Below are positions 33,001 to 40,786 of a stretch of 64,000 nucleotides of DNA, in pieces (position 1 is the first letter of the stretch; each line of letters starts with the position of its first letter). The notes below the pieces were generated by a model. The model saw only the letters and a list, made by a program, of their open reading frames with translations. It searched no databases and was not told the DNA's origin. The stretch is taken from the NCBI GenBank assembly GCA_965214615.1, contig OZ243952.1:1054001-1118000 (forward strand). Reading direction: 5' to 3'. Source of the stretch: CBDAUN01 sp965214615 (GTDB lineage: Bacteria > Pseudomonadota > Gammaproteobacteria > Arenicellales > JAJDZL01). Position numbers and translations under genes: made by a program.

Positions 33001-35400
33001 ACTCTGGCGGCGGGCGAGACCGGCATCGCGCTTTCTGTTGCCACGGCGGACGATGCGGCGGATGAGGCCGACGGCTCGGTGAGCGTCACCCTCGGCGCGG
33101 GTACCGGATACACGGTGGCCGCGGACAAGGGCAGCGCCGCGGTCACGGTGCGCGACAATGACGACGCGCCGGCCGCTTCGCCGCAAGTGAGCGTCGCCGC
33201 AGGCAGCGCGGCAACCGAAGGTGATTCGGCATCGTTCACGGTGACGGCATCTCCGGTTCCTGCGACGCCGCTCGAGGTGGCGCTGACCATTGCCCAAAGC
33301 GGCGAGTTCGCCGCTTCGGGCGAGACCGGGCAAAGGACGGTCACCGTCCCGGTCTCGGGCACGGTGGATGTGGAGGTTGCCACGGTAGATGACGATGCCG
33401 ACGAGCCTGACGGTTCGGTTGCCGTGACCGTGAATGCCGGCACCGGCTACGCGGTTGCGGCCCCGCCGGGCAATTCGGCCGAGGTCCAGGTGTCGGACAA
33501 CGATCCTGCGCCTTCGGGTCCGACGGTCTCGGTTGCCGACGCCACGTTCAAGGAGAACCAGGGAAGAGGCTTTTTCACGATCACGCTGAGCGAGCCGGCT
33601 GAACAGACGGTCACCGTCTACTACGCGACGCGCGACTCGTCGCCGGTTTCGGCCACGGCGGGCCGGGACTACTTCGATTCCAAGCGTGCCTGGCGCAAGT
33701 CGGCCTGGATCTTTCCGGGCAAGACGACGGGCCGGATACCGATCTACATCTACAATGACAGCCATGACGAGGATCCGGAGACTTTCGAGCTGGTGCTGTA
33801 CGAAGTTGACAGCGGGGTATCGATTGCAGACGGCGTCGCGGTCGGCACGATTGTCAATTCCGATCCGATGCCGGCGGCGTGGCTGTCGCGTTTCGGGCGC
33901 ACTGCGGCTCAGCAGGCGATAGACGGGGTTGCCGGGCGCATTGCCGATACGCGAAGCGCGGGGACGCAGGGTACGGTTGCAGGATACGCGGTGAGCTTCG
34001 GTGCGGATGCCTTTGTACCGGATGGCGCATTCGGGGCTTCGGCGAAGCCCGGCTATGCCGGCGCCTTGGGCGATTCGGGATTCGGAACCGATTCTGACGA
34101 CTTCGGTGTTTCAGGGGAGCGCACCTATTCGCTGAGCGCCCGCGAGGCGCTGCTTGGCAGCAGCTTTACGGCGACCGGCGAAGCTGACGGCGCCGGCGGC
34201 ACCCTGGCGTTCTGGGGCCGCGCGTCGCAGTCCGACTTTGACGGCAAAGAGGGTGCGTTTTCACTCGACGGCGAGTCGACTGCGTCGATGGCGGGTGTCG
34301 ACTACGCCCGCGACGGGTGGCTGGCCGGCATGGCGCTGATGCTGACAGACGCCAAGGGCGGCTACCGCGATGCGGGCGCGAGCCCGCGCGCGGCATCGCA
34401 GATCTGCCAGGCCGGTACAGGCACCGCATCGCAGGTGATCGAGGGACTTTGCCGCGGAGCGCTTCGAGAAGGCGGCGGCAAGGTCGAGGCCTCGCTGACC
34501 GCGGCGGTGCCCTATGCCTCGCTTCAGATGTCGGACAGGCTCAAGGTGTGGGGCGCGCTTGGCCGCGGCAAAGGCGAGATCACGCTCAGGCCCGCAACAG
34601 GCGGCGAGCTTGAGACCGACATCGCCTGGACCATGGCGGCGGCCGGCCTTCGCGGCGCTGTGCTTTCCCCGGATCAGGGTTCGGGGCTGTCGCTTGCGGT
34701 GATCTCCGACGCGCTTTGGGCGCGCACCGAATCGGACAGGGCGGCAAGCCTTGCGTCATCGGATTCGAGCGTGACGCGGATTCGCTTCGGCCTTGAGGGC
34801 AGCTGGCGCACGGCGCTTGAAGACGGCGGACACGTCACGCCGAGGTTCGAGATCGGCGCGCGCCATGACGGCGGCGATGCCGAGACCGGGTTCGGGGTGG
34901 AGCTTGGCGCAGGACTTTCGTGGTCGGATCCCGGCATGGGTCTTTCGATGGAGATTTCCGGGCGCACGCTTGCGGTGCACGGCGATGACGATTTCAAAGA
35001 ACGCGGCCTGGCCGCCTCGGTGTCGTGGGATCCGGATCCTTCGACGCGTCGCGGTCCGTCGCTGACTTTGGCGCGCGAGCGCGGCGGGCGGGCCGAAGGC
35101 GGGCTTGACGCGCTGTTTGAGCCGGCGACGCCGGACAGCCTTGCATCCGGCATCGGCGATGCTGTGCGCTGGCGCGCCGAGGCGGCCTACGGCTTTGCGG
35201 TTCCCGATACGCGGTACATAGCGCAGCCGCATGCGGGGCTGGGCGTTTCGGCCGGCGAGCGCGAGTACACCCTGGGGTGGCGCGTCACACCGGCCAAGGG
35301 TGCGCCGGATGTGTCGTTCGGGGTGACTGCGACGCGCACCGAGAGCGACACGTTCGCGCCGGAGCATACCGTCGGATTCGAGGCGACCGTGCGCTGGTAG
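30031..35400 (+). CDS. Large autotransporter with Calx-beta and fibronectin-like domains
   Basis: This 1789-residue protein has a signal peptide (LRRVACMPLLALPLLLALAA, then PAAAQ). The passenger contains several beta-sandwich units: Calx-beta-like stretches at about 26-145, 330-455 and 460-605, a fibronectin type III-like unit at about 731-830, and three clear Calx-beta units near 936-1045, 1051-1160 and 1161-1280. From about 1284 an autotransporter unit begins (AWLSRFGRTAAQQAIDGVAG), and the last 290 residues form the beta-barrel ending in EATVRW. It should display the passenger on the cell surface for adhesion or host contact. The start is a TTG at 30031 or the ATG at 30049, with no good ribosome-binding site. 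Confidence 0.88.
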   Translation: MRRVACMPLLALPLLLALAAPAAAQTIDSTEITEGETKTFTVSGIPSSWTGSSVRLQISNLSAVTSDCFLTTIPGAGGFPNWDVCDNSLAASYNPNTRTYTFELEARADSVNDPDETFTITLRDPNDDSRRVTFTITIREAQVTPVTPTTNATRFLSLSLDRGKDTCLVGGGSSKTYTCVKETDSAPKNVEFQVKTGQRSSSALPFRLCFSGSATRRTGGSAEQDDYLIQEQVGSAWQTRNSSCVDSSIAANEQLRRFRIQVIGDNHYEQVPMWINGRERLVISGQETVNITLNPDPAKPLPSPYGIDSVFSIKTLVIDDNDYRQQPLAFGTWAGKPGVKEGRPSLDQDVGIPFSAQAGWDNTVTYRVVPGDEDGGSGSTAIYGTDYRLRGDYNRNTNRGTMTLAKGKTVATLPITVIEDELIEGTETVVLEMVDTGPHEVAKPNHRITIYIQDDEATPLLKVDEFGKVLRDGVDSGHRIKIALAPVHASIPNRPLQVDAHFEYCVTGSATLGEDYTLVRPDGTKVKTGCHLATLPKGELSTYLDLNLFDDGSSDEPDESVKIRLQKSTVPGKETTDLLKIPDSTRTAAETISTVITIKDDLPVLKVSGYDDTSRYNRRFRAIFKITSVNGALPTGLYVKWEVEDTGNVVNDNRRQGLGKSGYKSLNRGFSEFTVPISIRHDAGAGTVTFKVTATGRPFRLAPGDNCVRINNGLCPLGNNAPAIQIPDTAVSNLKLAAVDDVSASVTWDAVEHATSYDVYWEAESSDLQTVVSGAESVTGTSVTIGHNAQEAMTLTVTVTPEHLDGNGVRQQLGALAATATLAVGPDGDALSASVEDADAQAPSCVSDALLADARLAASETWRTSPGHVGRWSRVLAAFGESNAYSSNPMTVAEAQAQADRGLKRWKPVAPALECLENPPQEQPEQAEVQPATPATPELSVSAGSAVDEGGNAAFTITADPAPQSDLTIAWTVAQSGEYLAAPGAGSRTVTLAAGETGIALSVATADDAADEADGSVSVTLGAGTGYTVAADKGSAAVTVRDNDDAPAASPQVSVAAGSAATEGDSASFTVTASPVPATPLEVALTIAQSGEFAASGETGQRTVTVPVSGTVDVEVATVDDDADEPDGSVAVTVNAGTGYAVAAPPGNSAEVQVSDNDPAPSGPTVSVADATFKENQGRGFFTITLSEPAEQTVTVYYATRDSSPVSATAGRDYFDSKRAWRKSAWIFPGKTTGRIPIYIYNDSHDEDPETFELVLYEVDSGVSIADGVAVGTIVNSDPMPAAWLSRFGRTAAQQAIDGVAGRIADTRSAGTQGTVAGYAVSFGADAFVPDGAFGASAKPGYAGALGDSGFGTDSDDFGVSGERTYSLSAREALLGSSFTATGEADGAGGTLAFWGRASQSDFDGKEGAFSLDGESTASMAGVDYARDGWLAGMALMLTDAKGGYRDAGASPRAASQICQAGTGTASQVIEGLCRGALREGGGKVEASLTAAVPYASLQMSDRLKVWGALGRGKGEITLRPATGGELETDIAWTMAAAGLRGAVLSPDQGSGLSLAVISDALWARTESDRAASLASSDSSVTRIRFGLEGSWRTALEDGGHVTPRFEIGARHDGGDAETGFGVELGAGLSWSDPGMGLSMEISGRTLAVHGDDDFKERGLAASVSWDPDPSTRRGPSLTLARERGGRAEGGLDALFEPATPDSLASGIGDAVRWRAEAAYGFAVPDTRYIAQPHAGLGVSAGEREYTLGWRVTPAKGAPDVSFGVTATRTESDTFAPEHTVGFEATVRW

Positions 35401-35467
35401 TCCGTAGCGCAATGACGCTGTACGGGCCTGCGCATCCGGGAATCGGCGCAGGCTCGGCAGGACAGAC

Positions 35468-35493
35468 TCCTTGCCCGGCGGTCCGGGCAAGGA
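35468..35493 (+). terminator. Hairpin after the autotransporter gene
   Basis: TCCTTGCCCGG and its exact complement enclose CGGT, an 11-bp stem 67 bp after the stop codon. A second small hairpin (CGGTTG/CAACCG) follows at 35510-35525. No T-run follows, so it may be a transcript-end stabiliser or a Rho-linked end rather than an intrinsic terminator. Confidence 0.4.
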
Positions 35494-35626
35494 CCCGACG
35501 GGCTAGCTGCGGTTGTCCGCAACCGGGTGCACCTTCATAATTGTGTTCAATTCCCCCGCAATTCCGTCTCCCCGCGTTGTCACGCGGAAAATAATTATTA
35601 AATTCGAATTTCTATTGCTCCACAGC

Positions 35627-35644
35627 TTTTACAATCATGTAAAA
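35627..35644. promoter_or_regulatory. Perfect palindrome TTTTACA-ATCA-TGTAAAA upstream of gmaS
   Basis: This exact 7-bp inverted repeat with a 4-bp spacer lies 67 bp before the gmaS start, in an AT-rich promoter-like region. The size and symmetry fit a dimeric regulator. It is the best operator candidate for the methylamine operon. Confidence 0.5.
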
Positions 35645-35710
35645 TTCCTGCACTTATTATCTAACTTGATCCCTGTCTCAAGTACACACGGACGCATTAA
35701 GGAGTGATTT

Positions 35711-37195
35711 ATGGCTAGCACCGATTCTACAGACCTAGAACGACACGTGAGTCAGCCAGGACGAGCTGACTTGGTCAAGCAGGTCCGAGAGAAGATTAAC
35801 GAGTTGAAAATCGACTACATCTATTACCAGTTTATCTCTGTGACCGGCCGAATCGTCGGCAAGGGCATTCCGGCGGATCACTGGGAGCAAATCGCCGAGC
35901 GCGGCTTTCAGCTGGTATACGGTTCAACAGCGAACCTGTTCATCGACAGATACGGTGACTACATCGGCTACGGCCCTGAAGCCATGGAGCTGGTTGGCAT
36001 ACCGGACCCGGAGACTTTTTGCCAATTGCCTTGGGACAAGCGCGTCGCAAGAGTGTACTGCACCTGCTTTAGAAATCGCGAAGAGCGCGAGAATCCGGGC
36101 GGCCATCTGACTTCGGACTGCCGCGGCAATTTGCGCATCATCCACGATGAGTTTTCGCAAAAGCATGACGGACTGCACATGCGCCACGGCATGGAGCCCG
36201 AAATGATGTGGCTCAAGCGAGGCGCCGATGGCAAGCCCGACGGCGGATTTTCGGAACCTTACTGCTATCACATTGATCAGTTCGAAAGCCTGCGGCCGGT
36301 ATTTCTCAAAGTGATCGAATACTGCAGATTCATGGGACTTGACATGATCCAGGGTGACCACGAGGACGCACCGGGCCAACTCGAACTGAACTTTACCTAT
36401 GACGACGCCTTGCGAACCTGCGATCGACTGTCCACCTACCGGCAGATTTGCGCACAGGTCGCACGCGAGAACAATCTCATTGCCTGCTTTATGACAAAGC
36501 CGTTCATGGGCGTGTCGGCAAACGGCTGCCACACCAATATGTCGCTGTGGACCGGCGGCTCGGACCAGATGAACCGGCTCGGCAATGATCCGCTTAACGG
36601 ATTGGATGACTGCTATAACTACCGAAAGGACGGAGACAACGTATTCATGCCGGATACCGATGATCTGCAGCGTCCGGGCAGGGTCGGACTGCAGGCGATC
36701 GCCGGCGTGATGAAGCATCTCGACGCATTGACCGCATTAGGCTGCTCTACCGTGAATTCGTATCGCCGCCTGTGGGATACGGGTTTCTGGGCGCCGGTCT
36801 ACAAGGACTGGGGCTACCAGAACCGTACTACGGCGCTGCGCGTATCCGCGCCTGGCAGATTTGAGTTCAGGGCGGTCGATTCGATGGTCAACCCCTACCT
36901 GCTGTGCGCAGGCCTGCTCAGATCGTTCGACGACGGAATCAGCAATAACCTGGATCCGGGTCAGCCGGAAAATCGCAACATCTACGACGCGATGGAAGCG
37001 GGTAAGGAAGTCATCAAGCTTCCGACCAGTCTCGGAGAGGCGCTTGAAGCCTTGCGCAACGACGAGGTGATTATGAGCGCATTGCCCGATGAGATGGGCA
37101 AGGTATTCCTGCACTACAAGGATGACGAGTGGGCCAAGTTCATGGCTACCGTCACCGAATGGGATGTGCAGGAATACATGGACTGCTTGCCGTAG
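35711..37195 (+). CDS. gmaS: Glutamine synthetase family: gamma-glutamylmethylamide synthetase
   Basis: This 494-residue protein has the glutamine synthetase catalytic core: QGDHEDAPGQLELNFTY, the ammonia/ATP-side GVSANGCHTNMSLW, RVSAPGRFEFRAVDSMVNPY and the Glu-flap region. No adenylylation Tyr motif is seen. GmaS joins methylamine to glutamate with ATP. I assign it mainly from context, because the three N-methylglutamate synthase genes follow directly. GlnT-type glutamine synthetases also occur with the same partners, so the ammonia-using alternative is possible. A strong AAGGAGTG site precedes the ATG. It is about 50 residues longer than typical GmaS. Confidence 0.82.
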   Translation: MASTDSTDLERHVSQPGRADLVKQVREKINELKIDYIYYQFISVTGRIVGKGIPADHWEQIAERGFQLVYGSTANLFIDRYGDYIGYGPEAMELVGIPDPETFCQLPWDKRVARVYCTCFRNREERENPGGHLTSDCRGNLRIIHDEFSQKHDGLHMRHGMEPEMMWLKRGADGKPDGGFSEPYCYHIDQFESLRPVFLKVIEYCRFMGLDMIQGDHEDAPGQLELNFTYDDALRTCDRLSTYRQICAQVARENNLIACFMTKPFMGVSANGCHTNMSLWTGGSDQMNRLGNDPLNGLDDCYNYRKDGDNVFMPDTDDLQRPGRVGLQAIAGVMKHLDALTALGCSTVNSYRRLWDTGFWAPVYKDWGYQNRTTALRVSAPGRFEFRAVDSMVNPYLLCAGLLRSFDDGISNNLDPGQPENRNIYDAMEAGKEVIKLPTSLGEALEALRNDEVIMSALPDEMGKVFLHYKDDEWAKFMATVTEWDVQEYMDCLP

Positions 37196-37205
37196 GGATA
37201 TAGAC

Positions 37206-38153
37206 ATGTGCGGAATAGCAGGACTGATACACAGAGGCAAGACCTCTGACATCGGCGGCGAACTGCTGTCGATGCTGCAGGCGCTCAAGCACCGGGGTCC
37301 GGACTCGACCGGATTCGCGGTCTACGGAGCGGTGCCGGACGATGGATCGTCCGACGACTACGTGATGCGCATCAAAGTCGCCGAAGGCGAAGATCTGAAA
37401 TCGGGATTCAAGATTCACGATCAGATTCAAGAGCGCATCCATGGGGTCAATTCCAGATTGGCTGAATACGGCGCCAAGGTGACCAGCCGGGAGCAGGCGA
37501 CCGAATATGCGCACCGCTATCGTTTCACCTTTGGCGGCGACCTGCGCCGCCTGGCCGACTATCTCGAAGACATCGAAGGTGTCGAGATACTGTCTATCGG
37601 ACGCGGACTCGAGCTGATCAAGGATCTGGGCGATGCCAACACCGTGGGCAACCAGTACGGCTTGAACAACTTCGAGGGTACCCATGCAATCGGACATACG
37701 CGCATGGCAACCGAATCGGATGTGGACATACGCTCAGCGCATCCGTACTGGGCGTATCCGTTTCTGGATGTCTCTGTCGTGCACAACGGGCAGCTGACCA
37801 ACTACTGGAATTCGCGCCGCGCGCTGGAGCGCCGGGGACACAGGTTCATGTCGAATTGCGATTCGGAGCTGATTGCGGTCTATCTGGCCGATTCAATTGA
37901 TCGCGGGGATGATCTTGAGGAGTCGATGAACAGATCACTGGTCGATCTGGACGGCGTATTTACCTACGTGGTTGCTTCGCAGGACCAGCTTGGCATGGCA
38001 AAAGACTATATGGCGGCCAAACCTATGGTTCTGTACGAATCCGACGAATTTGTGGCGCTCGCCTCTGAAGAGGTTGCGATTCGAAGCGTGTTCCCGCATG
38101 AGATAGATACCATAGACCCGTATGAAGGGGAGGTGCGAGTATGGCAGAGCTAA
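37206..38153 (+). CDS. mgsA: N-methylglutamate synthase subunit A (class II glutamine amidotransferase)
   Basis: This 315-residue protein begins MCGIAGLIHRG, so Cys2 becomes the N-terminal nucleophile after Met removal. It also has LKHRGPDSTGFAVYG, IGHTRMATESDVDIRSAHPY, VVHNGQLTNYWN and NCDSELIAVYLADS, all class II amidotransferase motifs. In the NMG pathway MgsA resembles the amidotransferase part of glutamate synthase. The frame is open upstream, but the ATG at 37206 is fixed by the catalytic Cys. It begins 10 bp after gmaS and overlaps mgsB by 13 bp. Confidence 0.88.
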   Translation: MCGIAGLIHRGKTSDIGGELLSMLQALKHRGPDSTGFAVYGAVPDDGSSDDYVMRIKVAEGEDLKSGFKIHDQIQERIHGVNSRLAEYGAKVTSREQATEYAHRYRFTFGGDLRRLADYLEDIEGVEILSIGRGLELIKDLGDANTVGNQYGLNNFEGTHAIGHTRMATESDVDIRSAHPYWAYPFLDVSVVHNGQLTNYWNSRRALERRGHRFMSNCDSELIAVYLADSIDRGDDLEESMNRSLVDLDGVFTYVVASQDQLGMAKDYMAAKPMVLYESDEFVALASEEVAIRSVFPHEIDTIDPYEGEVRVWQS

Positions 38154-38968
38154 AGTCAGGGTCGATGCACTCGGAAAGGCTGACCGGACGAACTCAGCAG
38201 ATATTCTTCTCTGCGGTTGAATCCGACCGCATGACTGCGCCGCAGCGCGTGGACGTGGATTTCGACCGCCAAGGCGACATCGATGCGGCAGACCTTTCGG
38301 CTCACGAGGTGAACAAAAGGATCAATGCGCTTATGGCGGACGGGGTCGGTTCCATCACGGTTCGCAATCCGGGTGCCAAGCACTCGCTGGGCGTAGGAAT
38401 TTTGAACCGCTTGAATCTGACATTCGAAGGCAGTCTCGGATATTTCGGCTGCGGGCTTATTGACGGTCCCAACATCCGGATCACCGGGCGTGTCGGATGG
38501 TCGTGCGCGGAAAACATGATGGCGGGCACTGTGGTGATCGAGAAGAATGCAGGCTCGACTTTCGGGGCCGCACTGCGCGGCGGCGATCTGGTGTGCATGT
38601 CGGATGTGGGCTCGCGCACAGGCATCGACATGAAGGGCGGAACCATCATTGTCGGCGGGCGCACGGGAGCTTTTTCCGGATTCATGATGCAGCGCGGACG
38701 AATGATCGTGCTCGGCGACACCGGTCCCAACCTTGGAGACTCGATGTATGACGGCGTAATCTACGTCGGCGGCAAGGTCAAGGAACTCGGAGTGGATGCG
38801 GTCGATGCGGAGATGACGGAGCTTGAGTGCGAATGGCTCAGGCGCAAGCTTGCGACATACGGACTTGAGGCGCCCAACGGCGTGGAAAATATGCGAAAGA
38901 TCGAGTCGGGCAAGCAGCTTTGGAACTATGACAGTCTGGAACCGACTGAGAAGAAACTGGTGCTGTAG
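38141..38968 (+). CDS. mgsB: N-methylglutamate synthase subunit B (GXGXG domain)
   Basis: This 275-residue protein is a single right-handed beta-helix domain like the C-terminal alpha domain of glutamate synthase. G-rich turns repeat regularly: GSLGYFGCGLIDGPNIRI, MAGTVVIEKNAGSTFGAALR, GGTIIVGGRTGAFSGFMMQ and GDTGPNLGDSMYDGVIYVGG. In MgsABC it is the structural subunit joining the amidotransferase and the FMN subunit. The N-terminal 45 residues are an extra extension; a later ATG at 38165 could also serve. It overlaps mgsA, which supports translational coupling. Confidence 0.87.
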   Translation: MAELKSGSMHSERLTGRTQQIFFSAVESDRMTAPQRVDVDFDRQGDIDAADLSAHEVNKRINALMADGVGSITVRNPGAKHSLGVGILNRLNLTFEGSLGYFGCGLIDGPNIRITGRVGWSCAENMMAGTVVIEKNAGSTFGAALRGGDLVCMSDVGSRTGIDMKGGTIIVGGRTGAFSGFMMQRGRMIVLGDTGPNLGDSMYDGVIYVGGKVKELGVDAVDAEMTELECEWLRRKLATYGLEAPNGVENMRKIESGKQLWNYDSLEPTEKKLVL

Positions 38969-38983
38969 AAGGAGATGATGTAG

Positions 38984-40357
38984 ATGGAATCTAAACCTAA
39001 GACCATGCCGCCTGAGCCGCCTGAAAGCGGCCGCGACAATACCCTTCTTGGAAGGAGTTCGATCTTCACCCGCGAGGTGATGGACGACATCCATATCAAG
39101 TCCGAGCTCGGACGCTACCGGATGCGCGGATTCTCCCTGTTCAAGGAAATTCCGACCTTCGATCATCTGACCTTTCTTCCGGGCACGCTGACGAGATTCG
39201 TGATCGAAGGATACCGTGAGCGCTGCGTGACGCAAACCGTTCTTGGCCCGCGGGCCAAGAAGCCGTTGAAGCTGGATATCCCAGTCTATATCACCGGCAT
39301 GAGTTTCGGCGCCCTGTCCTACGAGGCCAAGACCGCGCTGGCTCGCGGAGCGACAATGGCCGGAACCGCGACTTGCTCTGGCGAAGGCGGAATGATCCCG
39401 GACGAGCGCCGCTATTCGAGCAAGTGGTTCTACCAGTGCATTCAGTCGCGCTACGGATTCAATCCGCATCATCTGCGGTTGGCGGATGCGTGCGAATTCT
39501 TCATCGGCCAGGGATGCAAAGTCGGACTCGGCGGACATCTCATGGGCCAGAAGGTGACTGATCAGGTTGCAGAAATGCGGTCTTTGCCTGCCGGCATCGA
39601 TCAGCGCTCGCCTGCGCGCCACCCCGACTGGCTCGGCCCTGATGATCTTGCACTTAAGATCGAAGAGATTCGCGAAGCCACCGACTGGCAGATTCCGATT
39701 CAGCTGAAGCTGGGTGCGGCGCGTGTCTACGACGATGTGCGCATGGCGGCCAAGACCGACCCCGACATGATCTATATCGACGGCATGGAAGGCTCTACCG
39801 GAGCCGGTCCGCACCTTGCTACCGAAGAGACGGGTGTTCCAGGCATCGCCGCAATTCGCCAGGCGCGCAAGGCGCTTGACGATGTCGGCAAGACCGGGGA
39901 AATCTCGCTGATCTACGCTGGCGGCGTCAGAAACGGAGGAGACCTGGCGAAAGCGCTTGCCCTCGGCGCCGACGCAGTGGCGATCGGCCATTCGGCTTTG
40001 ATGGCGCTGAACTGCAACAAGGATATTCCGGAATCGGACTATCCCAATGAGATCGGTGTGGAAGCGGGCTACTGCTATCACTGCCATACCGGACGCTGTC
40101 CGGTAGGCGTGGCAACCCAGGATCCAGTTTTGCGCAAGCGCCTGAATCCGGATGATGCGGCAGAGCGCGTCTACAACTTCCTGCACACCCTGGCAATCGA
40201 GTGCCAGATGATGGCAAGAGCTTGCGGCAAGACCGATGTGCATTCGCTCGAACCGGAAGATCTTGCAGCTTTGACTATGGAGGCGTCGGCAATGGCAATG
40301 GTGCCCCTTGCGGGAACCCAGCACACTGTCGGACGTCCTGACATGACACGGTATTGA
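38984..40357 (+). CDS. mgsC: N-methylglutamate synthase subunit C (FMN-binding glutamate-synthase-like)
   Basis: This 457-residue protein has the FMN-binding barrel of glutamate synthase: DIPVYITGMSFGALSYEAKT, CSGEGGMIPDERRYSSKW, VDLIYIDG-like DMIYIDGMEGSTGAGPHLA, and LIYAGGVRNGGDLAKALALG. The cluster-binding Cys run follows in CYHCHTGRCPVGVATQDP. It forms N-methylglutamate from methylamine and glutamate with MgsA and MgsB. The start follows AAGGAGATGATGTAG. The downstream N-methylglutamate dehydrogenase genes (mgdABCD) are not in the window. Confidence 0.9.
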   Translation: MESKPKTMPPEPPESGRDNTLLGRSSIFTREVMDDIHIKSELGRYRMRGFSLFKEIPTFDHLTFLPGTLTRFVIEGYRERCVTQTVLGPRAKKPLKLDIPVYITGMSFGALSYEAKTALARGATMAGTATCSGEGGMIPDERRYSSKWFYQCIQSRYGFNPHHLRLADACEFFIGQGCKVGLGGHLMGQKVTDQVAEMRSLPAGIDQRSPARHPDWLGPDDLALKIEEIREATDWQIPIQLKLGAARVYDDVRMAAKTDPDMIYIDGMEGSTGAGPHLATEETGVPGIAAIRQARKALDDVGKTGEISLIYAGGVRNGGDLAKALALGADAVAIGHSALMALNCNKDIPESDYPNEIGVEAGYCYHCHTGRCPVGVATQDPVLRKRLNPDDAAERVYNFLHTLAIECQMMARACGKTDVHSLEPEDLAALTMEASAMAMVPLAGTQHTVGRPDMTRY

Positions 40358-40365
40358 GGCGAGAA

Positions 40366-40776
40366 ATGGGTAACGTAACTGAATTTGACCAGCAGGGCAG
40401 GTCCGCGAGCGCGGAGACTGAACGCGAAAAGGAAATCGGGCAGCACATCGGCTACCGCTACGATGTCAATCTGGTGCCTGACTACGATCGGCTGACTCCG
40501 TTTCTGCGTCGCTACATCGAGTTCATGGGCTGGGTAGATCTGAATTGGCTGGAAGATGTCCACATGGGCTACGAAGAAGGCAAGCCTGCGGTATTCGATC
40601 GCAATATCAACGGATGGGTCCAGGTTCCCGAACATATGGAATTGCCTGGAAACCAGCAGGACCGGGACATGGTGGCGCGAGAACTGCTTGTGAAGTTTCA
40701 GTCGGCCGAATCCCATCCTCTCGTTGAATTGAATCAGGAGTACGGGAAAGTCAAGCCGAAGGCCGAAGGCGGATAA
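40366..40776 (+). CDS. Unknown small protein of the gmaS-mgsABC operon
   Basis: This protein of about 136 residues starts at 40366 after GAGGCGAG and begins 8 bp after mgsC, so it is almost certainly cotranscribed. It is acidic and rich in Tyr and Trp: IGYRYDVNLVPDYDRLTPFL, RRYIEFMGWVDLNWLEDVHM and NINGWVQVPEHMELPGNQQD. No signal peptide, membrane segment or Cys motif is visible. I recognise no family. The position suggests an accessory or stabilising role for the glutamate-synthase-like complex, or a small enzyme of methylamine use. Confidence 0.7.
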   Translation: MGNVTEFDQQGRSASAETEREKEIGQHIGYRYDVNLVPDYDRLTPFLRRYIEFMGWVDLNWLEDVHMGYEEGKPAVFDRNINGWVQVPEHMELPGNQQDRDMVARELLVKFQSAESHPLVELNQEYGKVKPKAEGG

Positions 40777-40786
40777 GCATTAGCGC

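Larger units (their letters stand above)
35401..35710. other. Intergenic between the autotransporter and gmaS
   Basis: It holds two hairpins after the autotransporter, an AT-rich stretch and an 18-bp palindrome before gmaS. No gene is seen. Confidence 0.5.

Noticed and set aside
32170..33765. 531-codon minus-strand open frame, Arg-rich
   Set aside because: Antisense to the autotransporter passenger; composition is dominated by Arg and Gly, with no domain.
38156..40324. 722-codon open frame on the minus strand
   Set aside because: It lies antisense to mgsB and mgsC, which have clear family motifs; it is a codon-bias shadow.
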